From: Alnus glutinosa
Taxonomy: Eukaryota > Streptophyta > Magnoliopsida > Fagales > Betulaceae
Direction: 5' to 3'
NCBI RefSeq assembly: GCF_958979055.1
Contig: NC_084886.1
Coordinates: 19,774,654 to 19,838,653, forward strand
Length of the DNA stretch: 64,000 nucleotides
Shown: positions 12,267 through 23,926 of the stretch, in pieces
Numbering within the stretch: position 1 is the first letter of the stretch
Layout: every line of letters begins with the position of its first letter
The notes under the pieces: generated by a model
Databases searched by the model: none
What the model saw: only the letters and a program-made list of their open reading frames with translations
What the model was told of the DNA's origin: nothing
Program-made: the position numbers and the translations under genes

Positions 12267-12303
<37 letters not shown>
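12267..12303. repeat. Poly-G tract (37 G on +)
   Basis: An uninterrupted run of 37 guanines, i.e. poly-C on the transcribed minus strand, 133 bp past the stop codon of the TTC5-like gene and probably in or near its 3' UTR. Length may be uncertain for sequencing reasons. Confidence 0.95.
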
Positions 12304-12305
<2 letters not shown>

Positions 12306-12435
12306 AAAACGTATCTCAGATTTTACTCTTTCTTCTTTTTCCCTATATTATTTACAAATGATACAGCACAAATCAACGAGGGCAAACAAAAACCCAAAAC
12401 CCAGGCAAAGTACACAAGTGACTTGATTTGACTGT

Positions 12436-15400
12436 TCATGGTTTATGTTGTGCATAGATTGATGTACGGATTGCGTGGCGAGGAGCCGGGGCTTTCCCAT
12501 TCACAAGAGTTTGTTCCAAGAAATCGACACGGATTGATTTGAACTGGTAGTGCTGTTTCAATATAAATGGAAACAAAAATAGAAAGATAGAAATCAGAGT
12601 GGTTTCATTATTTAACTTGGGTAGATCAATAAAAAAGGAATAAGCAAATTTTGTAGTTATTTACAAAGTTGGATAATACAACATTTCATTAAACAGGTTG
12701 AATTGAAGCAAGTTAGTTTTTATATCTGCTAATCAAAACGCAAGAACGTCTAAAATATTGCAAAAGAAATTACCTTTTCCTTCCAAGAAAAATCAATGTA
12801 ACGATAACAAGGTTCCAATAGAGTTAGCTGATCACCTTCTTTGATCTGTGAGGACAAGGTTCAATTACAATATTAGCTAAGAAAATGAATAGAAGGAACC
12901 ATCTGTTGGCAAAGTATATGCAAGGTTTATGATGCAGGGAAAGCATACCTATGATACCAACAGATGCAGGGAGATGCGTAGGATTAAAGGATTATGCATA
13001 AAAAAAAATAAAACGTTGATTAACTCTGCTGATTCGTGCATGAATATCGAAACATGGTTTTTTCGGAACCTATTTATTCTTCTTAGAGTGCCATGGTTAT
13101 CAATGTTTGTTGATTCCTAAGACTAGCAACAGTTGCAAAAACACAAAGAGAGCTCTCTCTGAAATTTTATTAAAAACCAACTAAAACTCTATAATGAAAT
13201 AAGGTTCACTGCATGCCTTTGTGTAGGCTACAAATTCTAATCCTGAAGGTTACTTAAAAATTCTATCCTAGAATTATTAGGGAAAAAAAAAAAAAAAACA
13301 TTAATCCTAAGTAAGGACTTCCAATCCCTAATGGATCTAAATAAAGACTCTTAACCCTAATGGACAAACATTTCCAAGTGTTATAAACTTGCACAGTTTT
13401 CAGAAAACATTGGTCAACTTCTTTAATCCATGGGAAGACATAATCTTCGACGACATGATTTAATTGAGCACAAATCAATTAAATTTTTATGAACTATCCT
13501 TTCTTGATCCATGACCCTCCGTCAAAAATCTCAGGATTTACCATACTGCTGGTAGTAAGTAATGGGAAGTCAATTAGTTTAAGTAACCAAAAAACCATTT
13601 GTTGAACCACAAAAGCACACATGTGCGCCAATAAACAGACACGAGCTTTTGCACTCATGGAATTTAAAGATTATAGATATCTTCCTTCAGCAGAAGAGAC
13701 TTAAAACCATGAACAATTTATTGATGTTTCTCATATGAAAAGAAAATGTTAATAACAATAATTAAAAGACATTCCTGGGATGGTGAGGGCAAATTCCACA
13801 TTAGTCTTAACTATTACATAGGCGAATTTCACCAGAGTAGCGATGGAACACAAAAGTTGATCAAATGGTGAATTAAGCAACTATATATTTGGCATGGAGT
13901 GACAGTTTTGAGAAAAAAATATTTGAATAATAGTGAAAGTTTCGGTTTCCTTTGCTTTTCTAAGCTATTTGTTAGCTTGTTAAGTTCCTAGAATTGAAGT
14001 CGTCGAACTTCTTTAGTTTTCATATCGCTTCCGCTAAGTCAATTACCCTATTGAGTTGGTACATGAATATTCCCAATGTTATTAATTTCTATAATTATCA
14101 CTATCATTCTTATTTTGAGTATTAGTAGCAGCGGTAGTCCTAGTAGTAAAGTTCACTGGGCATTAATCACTGCAAGTCATTTCCCATACCAAATTCTTCT
14201 AATACAGGAAAGGAATTCAGAGAGTTGAATAAATAACTAAACAAAATGAAAGACAAAAGAATAAATCTGTAGAAGATAAAAAGAAGCTTTCCACATGGTC
14301 ATGCAGCAGAAACCAGCGTGCTTCAAACTTCCATCCCCCCCCACCCCCCACCAAAAAAAAAAAAGGAAAACCAAAACCCCAAAGAGAACAAGGTAGAAAA
14401 GATATATAAATTTCAAGTTAAGCAGGTAATCTTACCGCATCATTGTGTATACCATACACCGATAGAATGAAGCATATTTGATTTGAATCACATACCAGGT
14501 AGTATCTGCAAAAATAAATAAATAAATTAGTGGAGGGAGGGAGGGAGGGAGTGTTTATCAACCACTTGACAATTCAAATTTTTTGAGTTTTATGAAAAGC
14601 AAAAGAAATTATAACAGCATAGCAAACTCTCACATGAAATACATTTAGACATCCACATAAACAAATTGAGATAGTGTCGTCAACAGAAGACTTACAGGGG
14701 AGCGATACTCTCATGCTTAATGAAGAATAGCACTTTTCCAACTACTGCCACTGCTTTGTTTAAACCTTCTGACAGAAGATCTATAGTGGCTCTTTTGTAT
14801 GAGGAATTCACTTTCCGAAGAAGATGCAGACAAAGTAACAGAATAAATAAATAAATCAGGCTTACGCAGATCCAATCAACCACAAACTTATATGCATGGA
14901 GGAGTCAGGATTATTACAATTAACAGCATCCAGCGATGATACTAAAGATGCTAGTCGTTTAGCTCTAGCATGTCCCTGGAAAGAAAAATCTTGTTAAGAA
15001 CCAGCTGCATATTTATAAAGGATATTTCAAAGATCTTATAAGGACTTCAGACTGACAATATGTTGTTAGAAATGAAAGTATTGAATTAAGAATCTTCTGA
15101 CTAGTTGACCGCTCCTTTAAATACGAATCTATGGCAAGAAAACTGACAACAATGTGCACGTGCTTCTAAATTTCTGGATAAGGATCCCCTACAATTTCTT
15201 TGAAATTGTATATTCTAAAATTATGTGAATTCAGGCTATTCTTTGCATCGAACGGCTTAAAAAATACTACCTATTAAAATGTGACATGTTACCAATAAGA
15301 ATTGAGTATATTTTCATTATGTTCTTGCGCTTTCTGTTACAGAAAAGTTTTTGAGCCAAAAGCTGTTTTTTAATTTTCTAAAGAATAAGTGTCTTCAAAA

Positions 15401-16547
15401 GTGAAGAAAAAGCCTTTTGGGAGAAAAAATATTTTTGGCTGCCTAGTAACATGCCACATTTTTAATATGTATATTTTTCAAGTTGTTCGATGCAAGGAAT
15501 GGTCTGAATTCACATAATTTTAGAATCTACAATTTCTTTGAAATTATAGGGGATCCTAATCCTAAATTTATTCCCATAGTCTCATAAGCAAATGGTCTGA
15601 AACACTAGAAACCGTGGGAGTGAAGAAAAATTAATAACAGAACAGATGACCCAAACCATCCAAAATACTGGATTTATATAAATACTAATTTGCCATATCG
15701 CTGCATTTACAAATAGATGCATTACCCTCAACATATTCTCCAACTTGTCAAGAAGGTTAACCAGCTTTTGAACCTCATCTGTGGCATTGAGACCAGGATC
15801 CTTTAAAGCAGCAGATTCAAATCCACTAAGGGCCCTCTCATAGTTCTCTAGATATTTGTTTACCTGAAAACAGAAACTCCATCAGATACTTGTACGGTTG
15901 TACAGAAAATGAGTGATTGATCAGTGACTAGCTAAAAACAAGATGCTTGTATTCTTCATGTTTTTGTTGCTGTTAGTTGATGCAGAATGAGAAAGGGGCG
16001 TAGAGGACAATTAGATTACAAAATCAGTTCACACCAAGGCAAGCCACTTGGGTGCTTGATGAGCACAGAAGCTTATAAGGATCCTCCATCAGAAACAGAT
16101 CTCCATCAAATTTTCACCTCCAATTTGCTGTCCTACATCAGCTTGATCAGAGATCCACCCTGCATCTAAAACAACGTGCTCCAATCTGTTAACTACCCTG
16201 CAGCATCTCACTATTACTATTATTCTTTTCTCTATAGTTCTTATCACAACTCTGTTGCCCACCCAAAAAGCTGTATTAACCCATCCTTCAGAATAATCTC
16301 TCAATTACAACCATCAAATCCCTGTATTCCATTCTGAGTTCTAAAAAAAAAAAAAGGTAGGCTGAGATTGTCCTCACAAAACTTGAGATCCTAGTTCTTT
16401 ATCCCATCCTCAGAGACGCCCTTCTCTCAAACTGAATCAAGATCATCATGAACTGGTGATCTTCCAACAGTCTATGCATCAAAAAAGGAGGTTCAACATT
16501 TATTTGGTCATAACTTTTCTATTTCTCTTTTCTTTTCCTTTTTGGGG

Positions 16548-16596
<49 letters not shown>

Positions 16597-19500
16597 TGCA
16601 ACTTACAGTGGCGCAATTAAAATAAAGGTCTGGATTGGGCTTCATTCTTTCATCTTTCTCCTGATATATTATCAAGAATTAGAACTTCTTCCACACTGAA
16701 CAGGCAAAATTTACAACACAAGGAAAAAAAAAAAAAAAACAAACAAACAAACCCTTCAATAAACAGAGTATGAGAGAATTTTTTTTATTTTTTTTTTATT
16801 TTATAGAAAAGCATGAGAGAAAATTCAACATGCTTAGCAACCCATAAGCATTACAAAACCATCAATGGTCCAGAAATTACCAAGAAACTGTTCCTACTCA
16901 GTAGACTTACAGCATTTTGGTATGCTTTCAAAGACTGCAGAAGTTTGCTATGATCCCAAGCTCCAGTCACAAAAAAACTTGTAAGACACGCATTTCCTAG
17001 GTTGTCTGTAAATAAGATGAAATCATATTAGAGGATATAGAGACTGAAGAAGATGGAATGAACAAGAATTCAGTAAGATTTTCAAGAAAATAAGAAAACT
17101 AGAAGTAAAAACAGCAGCCTAAGTGTAAAAAAGACATCATACTTATTATAGAAGCACATGGAGTATCAATATATATCTATGTGCAGCATAAAGAGAAACC
17201 AGTCAGGTTATCAACTATGCTTGAAAGAAGTCAGAAGAAAGACTACCAAGAATGAATTATAAATCATATTTTTAAGTCAATATATGTTGGAGAGTATATT
17301 GTGATATTTAGTTAAAGTATTGATTTAAGGAAATAAATTTCCTACAAACTGGTTTGTAGGAAATTTTCTACCCATATATAAAAAAGACGTGTTCTTTAAA
17401 CATGTGAGAATCACATGTTTTTTAATTAATCCTATTAAAAAAGCATATAAGAAGCACATGCTATTTAAATAACATGTGTTTCTCACATGCCAAGAGACCC
17501 ATGTCAATCTTATATGTGGGTTGTAGGAAATTTATGTCATTGATTTAATGATTAAATTTACTTTTTCTTATAAACTTAAACTTTTGAGATAACTGGTGAT
17601 TTAACATGGTATTAGAGTCATAGATCTTAAGTTCGAATCCTGACTCTACAATTTACCTCCCTTTTCAATTAAATATTCCACGTATTGGACCTCACTTGTT
17701 AAGAGAGAATTTGAGCCCACACGTGAGGAAGAGTGTTAAAGAGTGTGTTTGGCAACCCCTTCCCTTCCCCTTCCCTTCATTTCTTCCAAAAAAGTCAAAC
17801 TCATTTTTTCACTTTTCTCACAAAAAATTCAAAACTTCTTTCACCATAATATCACATCAATCAATTCATTCTCCATTTCTCTTATAAAAGGGTTTACCAA
17901 ACACACCCAAAGTATGAATTAAATGATTAAATTTACTATTTCTATAGGCTTAAACTTTAAGGATAAGTGGTAATTTAACATGTCACATGTATGTCACATT
18001 TGAAGAGCTTTATCCTTACACCAAGAGTTCCCATCCTTGACATCCAAAGTAATAGCTTCCCTGCCATGTTGAATGCTTTCCTCGACAAGTTTTGCCTCAT
18101 TCTCAGTTCCTACAAAACAGGAATTTTGGCAGCCATAATCATGTCTATATATCAGAGGCCAAGCACAAAGAATTTATACATCAACTCTAGTGAACAATTC
18201 AGCTGCTCAAGAAGAGGGAACCATGGATGTTACTAGTAACTTAAGATCAGAACATTAACACCATCAATGATATCATGTAATCGAACTCCAACTTAAGGTT
18301 TATTTATTTATTTTTGATAAGTACGAAGATTTTATTAAAAAGCGTAAGGCGCCCTAAGTACACCGGGAGTATATACAGGAATCACCAAAGCCAGCCCACA
18401 AAAGGAAAAAACCAAAACAAACCCACAAGGATCAACCCTAAAACCCGAAACCCACAAGGAGCACCCATAACACCTAGAGCCCAAAAAACAGAAGAAACCC
18501 CCATCAAACACCCAAAGTGCTTGATTTTGAACACCACATAGTGCTTCTTTCTTTCTTTTGGATAAATAAACACCACATAGTTCAATTAAGTTGAGAATAA
18601 TTGAGACTTGCAAGCATGTTTACTGCTGGCAAGATAATGAAGGAAAAGATTACCCCTCCAAATTCAAGGGAAGTATTCTTATAAAATATTGCAGTGATGT
18701 CTTCTCTCTGGCAAAAGAAGACACAGCCCTCTTGTCTCTCAACAAGGCTTCTCTTCTGACTTAAACATAGCAAAATAGTTTCTACCCAGTTTATTCCATC
18801 AATATTTCTTTTCAGACCAGTTTGACAGATCTTATTTGTTAGGAATTGATCAATTTATACCTATCAAAAAAAGGAATTGATCAATTAGTATTCACTGCAA
18901 GAGGAAGATAGCAGGCAATTGGATTAAACTAAATCATGGCACTAGCAAACTCACGGAAGTAATGTTGTTGGGAGTAGCGAGGTATTCCGTAAAGCACTTG
19001 AAAAATGAAGCAGAACAAGTTTTGAGATCTGATCACTACAAAAGTGAAGAACTACATACTTTTGCATGTAGAGTCTTCTAGACTTTCTCGATAAAGTACT
19101 CTAATTGGAAACAAAACCATAGCAAGCATCAAAGAAAATGCAGATTGCGTGAATGGCAAATTAAACTACTTTATGAGAAGCAATTTTGCCGCCTTTAATG
19201 AAAAAAAAAAAAAGAAAAAAAAAAAGGAAGCAAATAAGAATAAAGAACTCACAGCTCAACTTACTGGTTAAAAGACCAGATAAAATTTTAAAACAACAGA
19301 AAAGTCCAATGTTATTCACTTTGGGTTTCTCTTGACAAAGAACAGAGGAAAGGGGAATACAATAATGTGATACAACATTGCTCAACAAAGTGGTTTTTGG
19401 TGCTTTATGTCATTTAAATGTTAATTTGGCATGAATTCTTAGTCCATCTGTGAACAAAGTGGTTCGTAATGATAGTTTCTCACTTGTGCCTTTGCAACTT

Positions 19501-22413
19501 CACTTGGATGGTAGAGAAGATGATTTTGAAAATTGTGGAAAAATTAGTTTTCGGTTAATTGGAAATAGCCATCCGCCAATAAATCACTAAGTAAATTGCA
19601 GAAAGTTTCTAAGAAAATATTTCTTATGTGTATGCAAGTATCATGGTTTTGCAACTTAGCTTGGATGGTAGAGGAGCTGATTTTGACAATCTTGGAAATA
19701 TTAGTTTCTGTTCATAAAAAATAGCCATCCTCCCAAATAAATAAATAAGTAAATTTCATAAAGCTTCTAAGCAAATATTTCTTATGTTAATGCAAGTATC
19801 ATCCCAAACCACTTTGTTGACAAATGGACTAAGAATTCCTACCAAATTTACATGCAAATGACTGACATAAAGCACCAAAAGCCCGAAACTTCAAGCAGTT
19901 CTTCAAAAGCACATAAACATTTACTGGCTTCTCGTATTATCTTCAAAAGCACCAAAAAAATCAAGCAAAAGTGGACTACAGGACAAATGAGTTCCAAGAG
20001 GGAGAAGAGCCTTGCCTTGAGCCATTTTTCTTTCAAGCATGGACAACTGACAAAGTAATTTTTTGTTAGGACCCTGCATGAGACAATTTATAACCATTTA
20101 TCAGTAACTGATATGAAAGCACAAGGGCAGGTCTGGTGATAAGAACAAGAAGTATTTAATATCAGTGATAACCTTGCTTAATGCAAGAGTGAAGCAGTTC
20201 TTTGCTGAAGATAGATCTCCCTTCTTCCAAATGCAGTTGCCTAAACATAGCCAAGCATCTGTAAGAGATGGATTCAACTTAACCTGGAGCATGGAACAGC
20301 CAAATTTTAAATGGGAACCTCAGCCTGGGCACTAAAATATGTTAAACCATTGAAACTAACAGTTGCTTCTCACTTACAGCTTTTGAGAGATGATCCTCTG
20401 CTTCTTTCCTATAGTCTGGAAATACATCTAGTATCTTTCCTCTCAGATATTCATATGTTGCACGCTGCATGGGTGATTTCCTTTGTTCTGCCCGAGGACA
20501 CAATAATTTTTCAACACAACTGAACGAAAAAAAACCCCAAATAATAAATAATAAGGGGTATTGACAATCATTTAAGCACTAATCTATTGTCAGCTGTATC
20601 ATTGGCATAAGCAATGTAGAGTGTCATCCCATGTACATACATACTGCATATGATCATTAAGAAGTTAACCACATACAAATGCCTGTACTTCCAGTTACCT
20701 TATGCTCTCAAAGCAATCATTTGTTTCACTTCCACATATAAATGGCAAGGGTTCAGGTTACCTAATATTCTCAATGCAATCATTTGTTTCATTTATGTCT
20801 ACATCCGAAAATCTATAGACCACTCCAGCAAAACCAAATCAAGAAATCTTCCAAACTACAGCAAAAAAAAAAAAAAAAAACTGCCTTAAATATGCACAAA
20901 ATTGGATTGCCATATCCTAATAGAACTACTGACACACTCTGTACCTATGGTTTTGTCTCTTGAGAAATTCCCCAACAAATTTCAAACGGGAGCTGCCAAA
21001 ATTTCCCTATCACTCTACCAAATGGGAATAAATGACACCTCAGAGCATCAACATGATTGCCCTAGGGCAAATATAAAATTGGACAATGGTAGATTACATT
21101 AGGAACCATAAGTCTTGAAGCAAATGCTTCCATCAATTTCTTGATAATGATATAAATTGGAGACAAAACCATACGTATCTTTTGTTCTTATCATTAGTAA
21201 GTTACACAAACACCCACCAGGTTTTGAACCTACAACCTCACCCTCCATCCCATTCTTACAGGGGGAGGAAATACTGTTTGAGGCAGAGCTCATTGATCTA
21301 CTAAAGATGGGTATCAAGCATTGTCCTAATAACATCAATATACAGAGAAAGAGAATTATACACCTCCATCAATCAATCTTTTTTATAAGTAATCGAGATA
21401 TTATTAAACACCTTCATCAATAGGTATTTTCAAATAATCAAAAATTTATAAATTAAGCATCATGTAAAAGAACCCTAGAGTCCAATCATGTAAAAACTGT
21501 ACAGTCCAATCATAACCACATAATGTGTTTCATAATTCAGAGTCTTTTTGTATCTCAAATATCAATAAGATTGTGATCTGGCCTTGCATGTTAAAGGTTT
21601 GTGAGCCCTATTTTGAGAAGGCATGTAAACTTTCTCACAAATTGGTAATAGTGGGTCAGTAGCTCATTCATGGGAACATACGAGACCTGAATACAAACAA
21701 AACTTTCTCACAAGTTCACTACTGCTCTATACCCTTTTTTTTTTAACCAATTCCGATTATGAACTTATTATAATGCAATTGTGAAAATAACCTAGCTTTG
21801 TTTGTATAAAGGAGTAATTCTAAAACTATCACATGTATCACTCTTAAAATGAGGTGGCTTTTAAAATACCTTTCGATCAAAATTCAATAGCGATCAATTA
21901 ATAGCCCAATGATGATTTTAAAAGCCACTTTTTTTTTTTTTTTGAGGAAACAAGAGTGACACACGTGGGACTTCTACCGTTCTATGGATGTAGGAAACTG
22001 AAAGAGAAGAATTCTTGCAACCTCATAAGTATTTTGTACACCTATTCGTCTATAGTTTGTGAAAATCATTCCTTCTTTCAACTTTCAATGCTAAAAAGCG
22101 GGATAAGAACAATCCTATAATCCCATTTTCTCCCTTCTTCCTCAATTTTCTCGGCAGCCAAGCAGGGCACAATACGAGAAACTTGTTGTGACACAAACAT
22201 AGAGCAAAGAATCGAAATGGATGTTCTTGAAATTAAAGAGAAATGACCTGAAGGAACGGAATCGAGGAGCTTGAGAGCAAGATCGGACTCTTTTTGCAGT
22301 TTGGAGATTTTCTCATCTAGGTTTGCAGGAAAATACGCGTCCCGAATGTGGTAAAGGTCCTCGGCTGCGATTGTGGCTTTGGCCATTGTATCTTCTTCTG
22401 CCTGGTTGCTCAT
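12436..22413 (-). CDS. TTC5-like: TTC5/Strap-like tetratricopeptide repeat protein
   Basis: Complete 13-exon gene, 417 aa. Exons (minus): 22248-22413, 20378-20487, 20173-20283, 20016-20073, 18020-18109, 16911-17005, 16607-16660, 15726-15863, 14918-14975, 14696-14810, 14436-14505, 12774-12845, 12436-12552. Phases join without a break. The start MSNQAEEDTMAKATIA leads into LYHIRDAYFP. TPR units follow, e.g. PSLTDAWLCLGNCIWKKGDL (exon 3) and DGNSWYNLGNACLTSFF (exons 5-6). The C-terminal part has YKRATIDLLSEGLNKAVAVV and KEGDQLTLLEP, then ends TSIYAQHKP, matching the OB-fold domain of TTC5. In animals TTC5 is a p300/stress cofactor that also binds tubulin nascent chains; the plant role is unknown to me. 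Intron 4 has a GC donor (CAAG/GCAAG) where the reading frame demands it. Introns 1, 4, 5 and 8 carry transposons, yet the coding sequence is intact. Confidence 0.92.
15182..15553. mobile_element. TIR element in intron 8 of the TTC5-like gene
   Basis: Inverted repeats of about 110 bp begin AAGGATCCCCTACAATTTC on the left and end GAAATTATAGGGGATCCT on the right, with matching AAAATTATGTGAATTCAG and TTGCATCGAAC segments. The core of about 150 bp is non-coding. I found no convincing TSD. Confidence 0.75.
16551..16592. repeat. (AG)21 microsatellite
   Basis: An uninterrupted AG dinucleotide repeat a few bases inside intron 7, 15 bp beyond the donor of exon 7. It reads as a CT tract on the transcribed strand. 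Confidence 0.95.
17328..17538. mobile_element. MULE-type MITE inside the TRIM 5' LTR
   Basis: A 211-bp fold-back with the TIR ATAAATTTCCTACAA at both ends, flanked by a perfect 9-bp duplication ATTGATTTA (17319-17327 and 17539-17547). Confidence 0.85.
17736..17912. mobile_element. MITE inside the TRIM 3' LTR
   Basis: The TIR GTGTGTTTGGYAAACCC is present at both ends (left GTGTGTTTGGCAACCCC, right GGGTTTACCAAACACAC), about 175 bp in all. It may be flanked by AAG. A related TIR occurs at 60384-60591. Confidence 0.6.
18301..18530 (-). mobile_element. 5'-truncated L1 LINE (3' end only) in intron 4
   Basis: Minus-strand reading gives the standard plant L1 3' end: GTGTACTTAGGGCGCCTTAC, then TTTTTAATAAAATCTTCGTA, then CTTATCAAAAATAAATAAAT. 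About 230 bp is retained and no ORF survives. This tail sequence is the reference for the micro-insertions listed separately. Confidence 0.75.
18530..18580 (-). repeat. Tail-only micro-insertion between 13-bp duplications
   Basis: AACACCACATAGT occurs at about 18530-18542 and 18568-18580. Only 25 bp lie between them; on the minus strand these read ATTTATCCAAAAGAAAG, an L1-like tail. It adjoins the larger L1 fragment. Confidence 0.65.
18841..18886 (+). repeat. Tail-only micro-insertion between 15-bp duplications
   Basis: AGGAATTGATCAATT occurs at 18841-18855 and 18872-18886. The 16 bp between them are TATACCTATCAAAAAA, matching the L1 tail in plus orientation. Confidence 0.75.
19388..19886. 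mobile_element. TIR element with an internal tandem repeat, intron 4
   Basis: The outer arms of about 75 bp are inverted: TTTTTGGTGCTTTATGTC and TTCTTAGTCCAT on the left, their complements on the right, plus AACCACTTTGTTGAC. Inside are two direct copies of about 170 bp, each with TTTGCAACTT, ATAGCCATCC and GCAAGTATCAT. Non-coding; TSD not resolved. Confidence 0.7.
21361..21421 (-). repeat. Tail-only micro-insertion between 13-bp duplications
   Basis: CACCTCCATCAAT (21361-21373) and CACCTTCATCAAT (21409-21421) flank just 35 bp. On the minus strand these read TTTAATAATATCTCGATTAC, then TTATAAAAAAG, corresponding to the last bases of the L1 3' end. It lies in intron 1 of the TTC5-like gene. Confidence 0.75.
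21805..21998. mobile_element. Fold-back MITE in intron 1
   Basis: GTGGCTTTTAAAAT faces ATTTTAAAAGCCAC, and further out CACATGTATCACTCTT faces AAGAGTGACACACGTG. About 190 bp, non-coding. Confidence 0.55.
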
Positions 22414-22632
22414 CTCAGTGAGAATGCGCAGTGAGCAGATACAGTTGCGAGAATGAACAGAGCGAAGTGTGAGAGACTACGTACGAAACGCAGCGTTTGT
22501 TTCTGCCTGAGGAATTGCGGTGTTAAGATCGGTATTATAAACGGTGACGTCTCTCGTCTGAAGCAGATGGGTCCATCATCCATGTGGAGTCTAGAGCGTA
22601 CAAGTATGCGGTTATTAGCCGCTAATCGTCAA

Positions 22633-23104
22633 TTAGAAATAATTGTACCAGTAGTCTTTGAGGTTGGCTTAAATTATAAATTAATTCATATAGTATAAAA
22701 AGTTCATGAAGGTTCTATGTGGTAAACTACAATTACGAATCACTCCCTGAACCCGTTTTCCGTCCACCAAGTTAACAAATTCCGTTAGTTTGCCACTCAT
22801 ATCCAATAAAAAATTGACACGTATCCATTACAATAAAAAAAATATAAATAAATAAAACTTAAAAAATATTTTATTTAAAAATAAATAAAAAATAGCAAAG
22901 GGGTGGCTATCGAGGGTGGCCGGCCACGACGAGGGGTGGCGCACGGCCCTACCTAGGCATGGGGTTGCCACGTGTCAATTTCTTATTAGGAATGACGTGG
23001 CAAACTAATGGAATTTGTTAATTTGATAGACGAAAAACGGGTTCAAGGAGTAATTTGTAATTTAAGTCCAACCCTAAAGACTAGTGGCCAGTGCAATTAT
23101 CTCC
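22633..23104. mobile_element. MULE-like TIR element upstream of the TTC5-like gene
   Basis: The inverted arms share ATAATTG at the tip, then TAGTCTTT, GAACCCGTTTT and AACAAATTCC, about 110 bp on the right. The left arm carries an extra 45-55 bp. The core is AT-rich with a GC-rich GGTGGCCGGCCACGACG patch. The flanking 9-mers match only 7 of 9, so the superfamily is tentative. Confidence 0.6.
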
Positions 23105-23256
23105 TTTAATTACTCCAAACTGCATAATGACTAACTGCCTAGATGTAGATGTCACTCGTCGATTAGCAATTTTAAAGATAGACGAAAGCATTTAATAACT
23201 CCTAACTGCATACCTTGATATGATGTTCTGAGTGTCATTCTTATGGGGTGTGATCT

Positions 23257-23526
23257 TTACACTCACAATGCACAATAATGACACAACACTAAGGTACAAT
23301 GGAGTGAGATGGGATTTGATTCTTGTACAACACCAATACAACGACTGTACAACAACCCCTCACATGAGGGTGGGCCCCAGTATGTGGGACCCACCCTCAT
23401 GTGAGGGATTGTTGTACAGTTGTTGTATTGGTGTTGTAAATCTAACATTTTCAGAGTGAGATTAATGTATGGGCCCCACTCCATTGTGCCTTGATGTTGT
23501 GTCATTGTTGTGTAGTGTGAGTGTTT
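23257..23526. mobile_element. Large fold-back (palindromic) element
   Basis: Two arms of about 130 bp are inverted copies. Matching blocks run from ACACTCAC at the tips through ATGACACAACA, CACCAATACAAC and CCCTCACATGAGGGTGGG to a centre near 23378 (CAGTATGTG). The overlapping open frames on both strands are a by-product of the palindrome. Confidence 0.85.
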
Positions 23527-23926
23527 TAATCATTTCTGCATTCTTATTAAGCCACTTTCACTTAAAGAACCAATGACACCTCATTCTAGTAAATAACATT
23601 ATTTCGCTTCGTTGTATTAGAAAGCTCTATAACTTATTAAATTTTCTAAATTAGAATGATAATATATCTCAATTATTGGAGATGAGCTATATATATATAT
23701 ATATCGATCCTGTTGAAGTAGTGATTTGATAGATGTTTAATTTGTTTGGATTTAAATTTTAAACTTTGATTTCTTATCCTTATCTTTTATAAATTCTACA
23801 TAAATCCTATCTGGGTTTGTTGTGGATATCCAAATATGGGAATTTTTTTATTTTTTATTTTTTATCATCCACGTGTATATATATATATCACTACGAAGTG
23901 ATCAACTTAATTCATATATATTTGAA

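Larger units (their letters stand above)
17285..17981 (+). mobile_element. TRIM element carrying two nested MITEs (intron 5 of TTC5-like gene)
   Basis: The 5' LTR (17285-17608, MITE included) starts TGTTGGAGAGTA and ends TGATTTAACA. It is followed at once by TGGTATTAGAGTC, a near-match to the tRNA-iMet primer site. The internal part of about 120 bp ends with a purine-rich stretch (GAGCCCACACGTGAGGAAGAG) before the 3' LTR (about 17728-17981), which again ends TAATTTAACA. Nothing is coded. It belongs to the same family as 1-214. No clear TSD was seen. Confidence 0.7.

Noticed and set aside
12211..12431. Plus-strand frames with a glycine run
   Set aside because: Produced by the poly-G tract; no conserved sequence on either side.
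17600..17660. tRNA-like or SINE promoter (TGGTATTAGAGTC ... GTTCGAATCC)
   Set aside because: The TGGTATTAGAG stretch directly follows an LTR end, so it is better read as the primer-binding site of a TRIM element.
23232..23505. Similar open frames on both strands
   Set aside because: By-product of the palindromic fold-back element.
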